DNA from: Cylindrodendrum hubeiense
Lineage: Eukaryota > Ascomycota > Sordariomycetes > Hypocreales > Nectriaceae
NCBI GenBank assembly: GCA_014621425.1
Contig: JAANBB010000705.1
Span: 1-14,009 of the forward strand
Direction: 5' to 3'
Length of the DNA stretch: 14,009 nt
Shown: positions 1 through 8,406 of the stretch, piece after piece
Layout of the letters: each line of letters opens with the position of its first letter
How positions within the stretch are numbered: position 1 is the stretch's first letter
Program-made: the position numbers and the translations under genes
The notes under the pieces: generated by a model
Told to the model about the DNA's origin: nothing
Database searches by the model: none
The model's input: the letters and a program-made list of their open reading frames with translations, nothing else

Positions 1-173
1 CCAGTATACTATGATAGATTGCCTATGGCTCCATATTTCTTATTTAAAGATTTAATTACTATATTTATCTTTATATTTGTTTTATCTCTATTTGTATTCT
101 TTTACCCTAATATGTTAGGTGATAGTGATAACTATATAATGGCTAATCCTATGCAAACTCCTCCTGCTATAGN
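1..173 (+). pseudogene. cob: partial mitochondrial-type cytochrome b (cob) fragment
   Basis: Read in frame 1, these bases encode about 57 residues of apocytochrome b with no stop. They include the family motifs [15 protein letters not shown], a very hydrophobic helix ([13 protein letters not shown]), [11 protein letters not shown] and [10 protein letters not shown]. In cytochrome b the next residues should be V-P-E-W. The first base of that Val codon is present, then an N, and after it the sequence stops matching and turns GC-rich. The fragment is open at the window edge and cut at the junction, so neither end of the gene is present. Cytochrome b is the Q-cycle core subunit of respiratory complex III and is encoded in mitochondrial DNA. 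The strong AT bias and A/T-ending codons (TTA, ATA, TAT) contrast with the rest of the window. It could be a nuclear mitochondrial insertion or a mis-joined contig; the product is unlikely to be made here. The first three or four residues match the family less clearly and could lie at an exon edge. Confidence 0.9.
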
Positions 174-176
174 AGN
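173..176. other. ambiguous bases at mitochondrial/nuclear junction
   Basis: Two N calls (173 and 176) sit exactly where similarity to cytochrome b ends and GC-rich nuclear-type sequence begins. They are the only ambiguous bases in the window. This coincidence points to conflicting reads at a join rather than to random sequencing error. Confidence 0.8.
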
Positions 177-228
177 GAGAAGAGGCAGAACAACGGTGGC
201 TTGGATGCCAAACATGGCCGACGTTTGC

Positions 229-250
229 GCACCCGCACCCGCATCCGCAC
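229..250. repeat. hexanucleotide repeat (GCACCC)n
   Basis: Three and a half imperfect copies of GCACCC in tandem (the third reads GCATCC). Short and probably generated by replication slippage. Confidence 0.65.
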
Positions 251-387
251 TGTGCTGCGCCTACCCATCTGGCGTTGGACACAGCAGGGCCGACACGAAA
301 TAAGCTCACTCTCTGCAACGCCGGCGACCGCCTGACCGTGTATCGGGCTTACATGGACCTGGCGTAATCCGCGCAGACGGCACGGCA

Positions 388-430
388 CTGTGTTGTGCTG
401 CTGTGCTGTGCTGCGCTGTGCTGTGCTGTT
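388..430. repeat. pentanucleotide microsatellite (CTGTG)n
   Basis: Six in-phase units of CTGTG, with single-base variants, occupy 401-430. They follow an imperfect copy of the same pattern from 388. A second tract of the same unit lies at 2441-2475. Confidence 0.85.
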
Positions 431-729
431 ACGGAGTAGCGAGTAGTCGTAGCCTGTGTTCCATTGACCCAGCCCTGCACTGCATGTAAGACGGAGTCCC
501 GCAAAGCGTCCAGGAGCGCGCCCCCGGTCTCCAAGGTCAGCCCCGACACAGCTCGTCGTCAGCCAGGCTGAGGTCGAGCCAAAACGACGGGGCGTGGGGG
601 CCTGTCCGGGGGTGGGCTTATAGCGCAGACGGCGACGGCACAGGCCAGAAGCCGTCAGCCCAACGGACAGGGGAGTGCGCACAGCGCAGCGCAGTTCCGC
701 TCGGCAGCCAATGGGCCAACCAGGCCGAG

Positions 730-766
730 GGAGATGATGGAGATGATGGGCTTCCATGGAGATGAT
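730..766. repeat. 9-bp tandem repeat GGAGATGAT
   Basis: Two adjacent exact copies (730-738, 739-747) are followed after 10 bases by a third exact copy (758-766). No coding context supports it as a protein repeat. Confidence 0.75.
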
Positions 767-925
767 GGGGCTGGACCAAGCCTGGGGCGGCGCCGCAATG
801 CACCCAGCGCAACAAGGGGGCATGGCCGAGGGTCCACCGACTTGCGCCCTAGGACGGTACGCCTGTACATCCATCCGGACTCCGATGCTCTAGTGCTGAG
901 ATGCTAATTGCTTCAACCACCGGGT

Positions 926-943
926 CTGGCCAGGCCTGGCCAG
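926..943. repeat. 18-bp perfect palindrome
   Basis: CTGGCCAGGCCTGGCCAG equals its own reverse complement with no spacer. It could form a small cruciform or be bound by a dimeric factor, but it may also be chance in GC-rich DNA. Confidence 0.7.
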
Positions 944-1998
944 CTCTGGGAAAGGCGGCAAGAGTACAGATTAGTCGATGGCCTTGGTGGTGCTCGGGCT
1001 GGTTCGTCTGATCAGTCAAGTCCCAAACGACCGCACCCACAGCCCCGGCGGCGCGCAGAGGCCAGCCGTCCGGGCCAACAGCAGGCTCGGGATCGTCAAT
1101 CCAGTTCAGTCCAGGTCAACCAGCCCAGCACCTAGCGAGTCTCGCTGGAGACTTAGAAGGGGGGCGGTGCTCGACGGCGTCCCCATTTTAATTTCCTGCC
1201 CTACGGCCCTATGGCCCTATGAAACTCCGAGCCGGGGCAGAAAGCGGGCATCCACTGCGGCTGACAACTCAACTCGCGCAGCCGGGAAGTCGGGGGGGGA
1301 GGGTTGCTTTACAGTGCGGCCTCGTACGGTGGTCCGGTTGTTACTATGAATGGATTTCCCACAGGCAGTCGGTCGGCATGCTACACCACCAACGGGCGAC
1401 TGGCGGGCGACTGACGGGCAATCCAGGTACGAGGTACGTCGGGGGCATACGTACGTCTAGTCCTCAAACGGCCGGTCCGTCGTTCGGCTGCCCATCCGTC
1501 CCCTGCACTTTTTACTTCCATTTCCATAGTTTCGCATTGGCGCCGGGCTCGTCTGACCCGTCGACGACTGAGTACATTTTATTATATTCGCTGAAGATGT
1601 TACCAGGGGGGAGAGAGAAGAAGGAATGCCCTTGTCTAGGCTGGAATTGCGCGGCGTTGCGCCCTGTGCCTCCTACCTCCTACCTCCGTGGCAGAGAGAG
1701 GCTTTGCAAAAGCCATCCGGCCTTTGAGAGAGGCCAGACCCAAGACCGAAGGCCAGGGGAGGAGGGGAGAGTCGGAGGCTTGGAGGTTTGAGGCTTGGCG
1801 AGGGTGGGCTGCCAATGGTCGAAAGCCGCCCTGCTCGCTCACACATGGATGCTATGGGATTGGCCCCCAAATGGCGTCTGTGCTGTGGTCTGTCGAGTTG
1901 ATGGGATGGGACGGGGGATGGGATGGAGGATCATTCCAGGTGGGCTGTGGTGGTGGTTCCAGACGAAGGGTCTGGCCTGTTAAAGAGACGTCTGCGGG

Positions 1999-2034
1999 GT
2001 GACGGCTTTGTGTTGACGGCTTTGGGTTGACGAC
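1999..2034. repeat. 14-bp tandem repeat TTGACGGCTTTGGG
   Basis: Two near-identical 14-bp copies (1999-2012 and 2013-2026) are followed by a partial third that diverges after TTGACG. Confidence 0.7.
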
Positions 2035-2270
2035 GTGCAGGTGAGGTGGGTGTTGTTGAGTGAGCTTGGTGTTGGTGTTGGCGATAGTGGTGGTGGCGGG
2101 GTGAATCTGCAGCTGTCTGTCTGTCCAGAGGCTCGATCGAATATCCATAATTAATTACCACACGACCGGCCATGAGACGAACAACCGTGAGGAATCTGCG
2201 AAAAAATAAGCGGCAATGAGGCTTGCATTTTTATCTTATATTAGTCCTCCTCCTTCCCTTTACGGTCTAA

Positions 2271-2309
2271 GAAAACGTCCACAGAAACGTCCCCCCGAAA
2301 CGTCCCCCC
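2271..2309. repeat. 13-bp tandem repeat GAAACGTCCCCCC
   Basis: Two exact adjacent copies (2284-2296 and 2297-2309) are preceded by a diverged copy starting GAAAACGTCC at 2271 and followed by GAAA of an incomplete copy. The C-runs make it look like a slippage product, though such iterated CG/C-run motifs can also be factor binding sites. Confidence 0.8.
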
Positions 2310-2440
2310 GAAATCGCCAGGCCTGACCCTGTGAATCGCCGACGTCGATCAATCCGGCACTCTCTCGAGCATCGGCTTCGCCACCCTTCGATGGACCCTT
2401 TGCTGCATCCAGGAAAATCCCTTTCGCAAAGAGTCCTTTA

Positions 2441-2475
2441 CTGTGCTGTGCTGTACTGTGATGTACTGTACTGTA
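2441..2475. repeat. pentanucleotide microsatellite (CTGTG/CTGTA)n
   Basis: Seven in-phase five-base units: CTGTG, CTGTG, CTGTA, CTGTG, ATGTA, CTGTA, CTGTA. It is the same basic unit as the tract at 388-430. Confidence 0.85.
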
Positions 2476-3555
2476 TGTATGTACGAGCTGCAGCTTGCAT
2501 GTTCCAGGTTCAAGGTTCGTCGTTTCAGTCCTGTTGGTTCTATCCGCCCAGGTTGCCCTTTAAGGCCGGCGAATCGCCCATCTATACCCACCATGCTATG
2601 ATTACCCGCCCGCCGTTAACCAACAAAAACCCCATCAATCAACTACCTGTCAACTGACTGTCCCCCCAGCAGAGCCGCTTCTGCTTCTGCTTCTGTCTTA
2701 TCTTTGTTTCGTCCTTTTCTTCCATCCGTTCACCACCCTTCCCCGCCATTGCCTCGTAAGCACAATCCCTCGAATCAGAGAACCGGGCTGTGTCATCCTC
2801 CGTCGTCCAACGGCTATTGCCGCACCCCTTTTGCATCAGGTCCTACCCTACACTTCACCTCGCCACTCTCACTCAGCCGCCTCTTTTTTGTCTCGGTCTA
2901 CCCCCTTGTCGACTCGTATACTATGTATGATATGATGGTACAGTCAGTCGCTATCCCGTCCGGAGGCGAGTTTTGGCTCTCATCTGTCTGTTCAAGCCGT
3001 GCCATGTGCCAGACCAGGGATCCGTACATCACCATGACCAGATTAACGTCTCCATGGATCATATCGCCACATCCAGATCCCGGGGCCTATCCCAACCAAC
3101 AGCCTGACACGTGTGTAAACGTACCTTGATCGAGCTGAAAGAGGCATTTACACTTGTTTGTTGAAGATTAATATAGTTCTATCTTTGGTAACCTTGCTGT
3201 ATGCATACTGTACAACTACGCATGGACTCGCGCTTTGCAGTGTCGTGCCTATTGCTTGTGCATTGTGGCAGCCTCATCCTCTGTCCCATCTCTCATTCTC
3301 TCATCTCTCCTCCGCTGGCCTGTCCCCCTATGTGCCTGAGCCATGACGCTTCTTGTTGCAGCGAACAAGATCCAAAAATACACCGAGTCCCACTCGCACC
3401 AAAAAAGGTAATCAAGCATCGTTTCACTCCTCAATCAAAACGCCCGTCAATGCCAACGATGCCCATCTGGGTCCGAGCGGTCCTCGGCTCTCCCCCGCTC
3501 CCGCATTTCGCTTGATACCCTATTTAACCATGTTTCACCGCATCTTGTAGCTGTT

Positions 3556-6500
3556 TCACGCAAATGTCATAGAAATCTCCTTCTCCTTGCCAAAGTCGGC
3601 GTCCTCGTCACCCCACGGATCATGTAGCGTCATGGCGGGCATCGTCTGCGATGTCTTGTATTCCGGTCGATTCGGCGCCGGTGCCATTTCCGTCGTGTCC
3701 TTCGGAGGCACTGTAGGCGCTCGCGGCGAGTCCTCAAACGACGTGTCAAACGTCATGTGGACATCATCCTCGTACATGTCTTCGGGGTATGCGGGTGGGC
3801 GGCCGTGTCCAACGTAACTCGGCGATGGCTCACGCGAGATCCTCGTTTCGTACGAGTCCCGCGTGGCCAGGTTCTCTCCGCTCCGAGATGCCAAGTTCTC
3901 TCCGCTCCGAGATGCAAATGCCGATGGCGATGGCGAGGTCGGAAGGGATGATATGTCCAGCTTCATCGGTGGCAGAGTTGACTTGATCTCTCTCACCTGG
4001 AACTCCTCTGCGTTGTCGTCGGTATCGTATCTGGCTTCCTTGGAAATTTCCGCCGAAATTTCCGCCCGAATCGCATCGACATCGAAGAGTACACCCTGGT
4101 TGTTACCCTCGCCCTTTTCATTCTCGACCCCTTTGCCATCCGCCTTGCCGTCGGTCTTACCAGACTTGCCCAGCGTGTCTTCGTAAATCTCCCAGTCTTG
4201 TTTCTCCAACTTCTTTCGGCGACCAAATATGCTAAACCGGCTGCTCTTGGCAGTACTGGCATTGCCCTCCTTCTCGAGCTGCTTGCGTGCCTCCTCAATC
4301 TCGTTGATGAGTTCACGCTGTCGCTCACCATGGTTTTCTGGGTCCGGGTCTTCAATCTCAGCAAACTCCTCACTCTCCACAGACCACCCGCACTTCATAA
4401 GCATAGATGGCATCTGAGTTCGGTAGTCCATATGGCCCACCACCATGTCTGTCACGTCCATATTCTCAACGAACGGACAATCGTCGACCGGAGCCAGTCC
4501 CGCGATTCGGCGGATGCCTCCATTGGTCAGGCGGAAAAGGTATCCCAGAATCCAGTCATTGCGGTTGTAGGCATTCAGAAAGCGGCCTGATACCACTGTT
4601 CGAGCCTTGAGGTACTCGTCCTTTTTCACCACAATCGGGCACCCGAACATGTAGACGTTCTGTACTATTCCGTAGGCGCTCTTCTTGGCCAGCTCCAGGA
4701 GGCAAGAGAAGATGACTCTCGCTCCGATAGAGTAGCCGACCAACGTAATCGGCCTGGTACCCAGGTTCCGCTCAATCAACGAGTCGGCTAGAATCTTGCC
4801 CGCCGCCCAGGCTCGGTCTAGGGAGACAGCCCACGGATTGTCGATGAGGTAAGAGAGCTTTGTGAGAATAATAGGCAGCTGAATGGCTGACATGAGACCA
4901 GCTAGAATTGTCGAGGCGAGGACTTGCTGAAGTCCCTGGGTGAGAGCCTGCGAATGAATTAGCATTTTGTTTGACATACGTTAGAAACCCTATGCGGGCA
5001 CACTCACCTCGGTGGCCAAGATGTTGATAGTGTCACCAATGCTTCGTAGCATCTCTGGTTCCCAAAGCACCGAGTAGATGTCTCCCATGATGGGATCTAC
5101 CGTACTGAACGGCAAACGGACGTCATCGACCTTGCCCGTCAGCCACCCGGAAATGGTGACAATCAAATTGACACGCTTGTTGTTGTGGAGCGGTCGGTAC
5201 TCAAAAGTTTTGACTGCACCCGTTCGTCGGGCGGCCGCCTTGCCTCCAATGATACTTCCAGACGCTGCCGCGCCGGATGTGATGATGGCAGCACCGCCCA
5301 CACCACCCAGGAAACCGCTGGTGCCGGTCACGCCGATTGCTGTCAATCCAGTGACCAAGCCGGCACCAATGACGGGGGCGAGGAGACCAGCCGACAGGCC
5401 GATGACAAGGCCACCACCTACAGTGGCCAGACCCATCATGACATATCGCCTCTTCAGCGCCTCCTTTCTCCGGATTTCCATGTGTTCATCCTCGTTCCAG
5501 TTCTCCTTCTCGGCAGCTTGCTGCATTTCGAGCGCATCCGTAACCTTCTTCTCGAACCGGCATATGTCGATCCATGAGATTTCCAGGCTCTTGCCCGATC
5601 GCTCGAGGAGAACCCTGGACCGAGAGTCGTACACGGAATCCGCAATCAAGACAAGGAAGAGATCACAGAGAATCGTCCATCTAAGGTCGATATCGATCTT
5701 GTCTGTTGTGGGCAGCTGGGAAGGAGTCTTGACATCGGGTAGTTCTTCTCCGTCAGGTGCCTCGTAGGGCGGCGGTGGTTGGGCCGCCTCCTCCTCACTA
5801 GGACTCTGTAGTCCGGGGCTTGACAGAGACGACCGGTTAGAGGACTTGTCTTCGGCCATGGGGTTGTGGACCCGCGAGTTCAAGGTCAGGGTGGGAGTGA
5901 GATCTGCGGGAATAACCCCGTGTTCCGCAAGTTGCTCGATCATGATCTGCTCGGCTTCGCTGATATCCATGTGCGTGTACAACCGGATCATCATCTTCTG
6001 TCCCCACATCTTCATAGCCTCGGCAGCCATGGCGGTGACCTTTTTCGTACTCCTTGTCTTTTCCAACTTTTCCTCGATCTCCACCATGTTCGCAATCTCT
6101 AAGCGCACGACGCCGACGTAGGCGATTCTCTGACCTTCGGTGAGGAGATCCTTGGTGGCCTGCATCTGGGAGACGGCGTCTCTCCCTTCGTCATCCTCGA
6201 CCGCACTCGTTCCATTAACCTGCTTGAATAGATAGTTTGTATTTTCGTCCATGCTCGTTGCGGATTCGGCGTCGTCATCCAGAAGCACACGAGTGTAGCC
6301 CTTGCCGGCTCCGCCCAACCCGGCGTACCCATACGTCTCCTCTTCCTCGGGATTGAACTCTTTGGCAACTAGCCGGTCATCATCATCGTACATATCAAAT
6401 CTGGCGTATGCCGGCATCTCCTGCCAGGCCTCGTCCTTCTTCTCATCTTTAGGTTCTGGGGCTGTTGAAATATGTTGATGGGAGAACTCGGAAACGCCTG

Positions 6501-7266
6501 CCCGTGGTTCGGCAACCACATCGCTGATCTCACGCTTATGTGATACTTTGGCGGGCGTGTCGGAGTCTGGTTTGGGATCGCTGGACTGCACAGGCAATGG
6601 AGATTCGGCGGGGACTTCGGGATCGGTCTTCTGCTTCGAAGAGGGTATATCCAGAGGTGGCTTTGAAGGCTCTGTCGCTGCCGGGGAGCCGGGATCGGTG
6701 GTCTCGTGCTCTGTGGGCTCGGGCTTGGTGTGTTCTGGCTTGGTGGCTTCCGGCTTGGTGACTTCTGGCTTGGTGATTTCTGGCTTGGTGATTTCTGGCG
6801 TGATGACTTCTGGCTCGGTGACTTCTGGCTTGGTATTCTCTAGTTTGACGTCCTCTAGTTTGACATCCTCCAGTTTAACGTCCTCCAGTTCGACGTCTTC
6901 TAGCTTGACGCCTTCCAGCTTGACATCTTTCGGTTTGGCGTCCTCCAGCTTGACGTCATCTGACTTGGTCGGCTCTTGTACAGCGCATTGCTTCGAAGGC
7001 GAGGGAGACTGGGGTGTCGATTCTTGTTCGGAGCGGGCATCCTTCAACGCGTCGCCATCGTCGTCTCGTTTCGCAGCGTGGGCGTCGGCAGCGGCCGGTG
7101 CCTTCTCGCCAGTGCTCTCCAGCTCTTTGTCGCTCGCGGGATCTGATTCTACTTTGGAGCCGCTCGTCTCCGGGGTATCTTTGTCGACGGGTGCATCGTT
7201 TTTGGGGGTGGGAAACCGCCTGATGGGCAGGCCAAAGTCGTCGACGTCGGCGGGTTGTGCAGCCAT
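3556..7266 (-). CDS. MIL1: DUF726 / TMCO4-family alpha/beta-hydrolase-like protein (yeast Mil1 homologue)
   Basis: Spliced gene: exon 1 7266-5008, exon 2 4947-3556, 1216 aa. I chose the ATG at 7266 (context ATCATGGC) because its product begins MAAQPADVDDFGLPIRR; the frame opens earlier only from a non-ATG codon. Residues 1-270 are disordered and acidic and carry a 17-unit pentapeptide repeat (105-189). Residues 608-675 are a Gly-rich hydrophobic stretch (GLATVGGGLVIGLSAGLL) that looks membrane-embedded, preceded by a charged possible coiled coil. The hydrolase-like domain follows, split by the intron: nucleophile elbow GYSIG (Ser826), Asp884 in NDW and His925 in GHMDY form a plausible triad. 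A second helix (about 947-972) and a disordered Ser/Glu-rich tail complete it. The family (PF05277) includes yeast Mil1, which binds an AP-1-type clathrin adaptor medium subunit, and human TMCO4. Family assignment is strong; catalytic activity and substrate are not known to me. Exon 1 carries a local run of tandem repeats absent from exon 2. Confidence 0.92.
3869..3916 (-). repeat. 24-bp coding tandem duplication
   Basis: Two nearly identical 24-bp copies (3869-3892, 3893-3916) in exon 2 encode SRSGENLA twice in the disordered C-terminal tail. The differences are at the copy edges, so the duplication is recent. Confidence 0.9.
4948..5007 (-). other. intron in DUF726 gene
   Basis: 60-bp phase-0 intron, donor GTGAGT, acceptor TTCGCAG, branch-like GCTAATTC about 18 bases before the end. 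Its length is a multiple of three but it contains an in-frame TAG six codons in, so retention would truncate the protein before the nucleophile. Splicing joins ...NILATE to ALTQGLQQ, restoring one hydrolase domain. Confidence 0.92.
6700..6954 (-). repeat. 15-bp coding minisatellite (17 pentapeptide units)
   Basis: 255 bp made of 17 in-phase 15-bp units within exon 1. Units 1-8 are VKLED-type (VKLED, AKPKD, VKLEG, VELED, VKLEN) and units 9-17 are TKPEV-type (TKPEV, TEPEV, ITPEI, TKPEA, TKPEH, TKPEP, TEHET). Every unit keeps the frame, and most keep a basic-hydrophobic/Pro-acidic pattern. Residues 105-189 of the protein. Confidence 0.93.
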
Positions 7267-8406
7267 GATGGATCCTCTCGTAGCGGGTTCTGTTCTTCTC
7301 CGGGCTGCAGTCACGACTGGTATCGGATATTGACAAGGTTGGCGGCTTTCCGCGACGCCCGACTCTCAACGACGCAGGTCAGGGGGCGGGCGGGATGTGA
7401 TGTTGAGAAAGTTGAGATGGGCCGGGGGCCTGTCACCGATGGACCTGCAGGCGTGCTGTGGATGGACCCTGGCCCCTGAGATGCGAGGCGATCCTCGGAG
7501 GACGTGGAAGGGCAGAGGCGAGCCGAGGCGGGTATAAGAAACGCGGAGGAGGAGGCCCGGTGTCAAGGGCTCGTCGGTGGAAGAGCGAGGCTTATGGTTC
7601 CTCCTGTCCTTGAAGCCTCCTGGAATACGCAATGGTACGTAGTAATTGAGGCGGGATTCCAACAAGATGACTTGACATTAGAGGTGGGGTGGGCCCATGG
7701 CTATGGCATGGCTTGGTGGGCGGCCGTTCTGGCCGACGGTTGGCGGCACGCGGATACACACGTACGCAGTGGGGAGCCGATCGCTCAGAGGGCTTCCAGG
7801 GGGCTTCCAGTGGCATCAGCGGCGGACGGGTCGAGCGGCGTCGGTAGGTGGCCTCACGTTAATTAGTGGGCTCGTTCCAGGGGGGCCAGCGCCTGGTCCA
7901 GGTGGGGTTCCAATGACCATTTCCACGAGGCCGCCAGCGGTCCAGCGGCCTTGAAGTGGCCAAGGCGCCGCCCGCCAGATTCGGCCGGGTCTAGTTTAAT
8001 GGCTCCGTGTCGTGGTCGCCCCGAACGTCAATTGCAATCTCGTCCTCACATATCTGGTATTAGATAGCTGCGCCAAGCGACCAGGGGTATTCTATGTACG
8101 TAGCATGCCCCCATTGCCATTCTCTGCCGATTAATTACGGCATGAAGCGCTCTGTGTGTTCTTCTCGAATGAACCTAACACAACACTGGGCCTTGGTTGG
8201 GCTCCACACGCGTCCAAGAACAAGCACATCACATCACATCACATCACAACGCATCTTGAGACTTGCTGTTCAAACCATCGATTCCATTCTTGGGGGTATC
8301 CGTGCGTGAGCACGCTGTCCGTACATTACAACGCGACCAACGATCATTTTCCTTAATGCGCCATGCTACTAACAGTCTATCCCTCTGGTGTTCAGAACCC
8401 TGCGGC
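7267..8406. other. spacer: promoter of DUF726 gene and 3' flank of UTP23
   Basis: 1.14 kb between the start of the DUF726 gene and the stop of UTP23. The part next to 7266 must hold the core promoter of the DUF726 gene, but no TATA or other element stands out. It contains a repeated GGGCTTCCAG (about 7793-7813) and a CACAT microsatellite at 8225-8248. ORFs of up to 120 codons here lack protein-like composition. Confidence 0.6.
8225..8248. repeat. pentanucleotide microsatellite (CACAT)n
   Basis: Four exact CACAT units followed by CACA, in the UTP23 3' flank. Confidence 0.85.

Larger units (their letters stand above)
177..3555. other. gene-poor spacer, no supported gene
   Basis: No open reading frame here has domain-like composition or family motifs. 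The longest (minus strand 167-874 and plus strand 1219-1791) have erratic composition, rich in Arg, Pro, Ser and Trp, as expected from GC-rich non-coding DNA. The segment holds many short tandem repeats (listed separately), an 18-bp palindrome at 926-943 and pyrimidine-rich tracts at about 2676-2760 and 3278-3320 that resemble fungal promoter or 5'-UTR DNA. The right end must contain the 3' UTR and terminator of the minus-strand gene ending at 3556, but I see no clear poly(A) signal to place it. Confidence 0.6.

Noticed and set aside
167..874. 235-codon minus-strand ORF in the left spacer
   Set aside because: It runs over microsatellites and into the N-containing junction, and its Arg/Pro/Cys/Ala-rich composition has no domain-like pattern.
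1219..1791. 190-codon plus-strand ORF
   Set aside because: Composition is erratic, no motif or plausible splice structure is seen, and it crosses several tandem duplications.
6548..7333. 261-codon plus-strand ORF, Ser/Leu-rich
   Set aside because: It is antisense to exon 1 of the DUF726 gene; its serine-rich repeat is the reverse reading of the 15-bp minisatellite.
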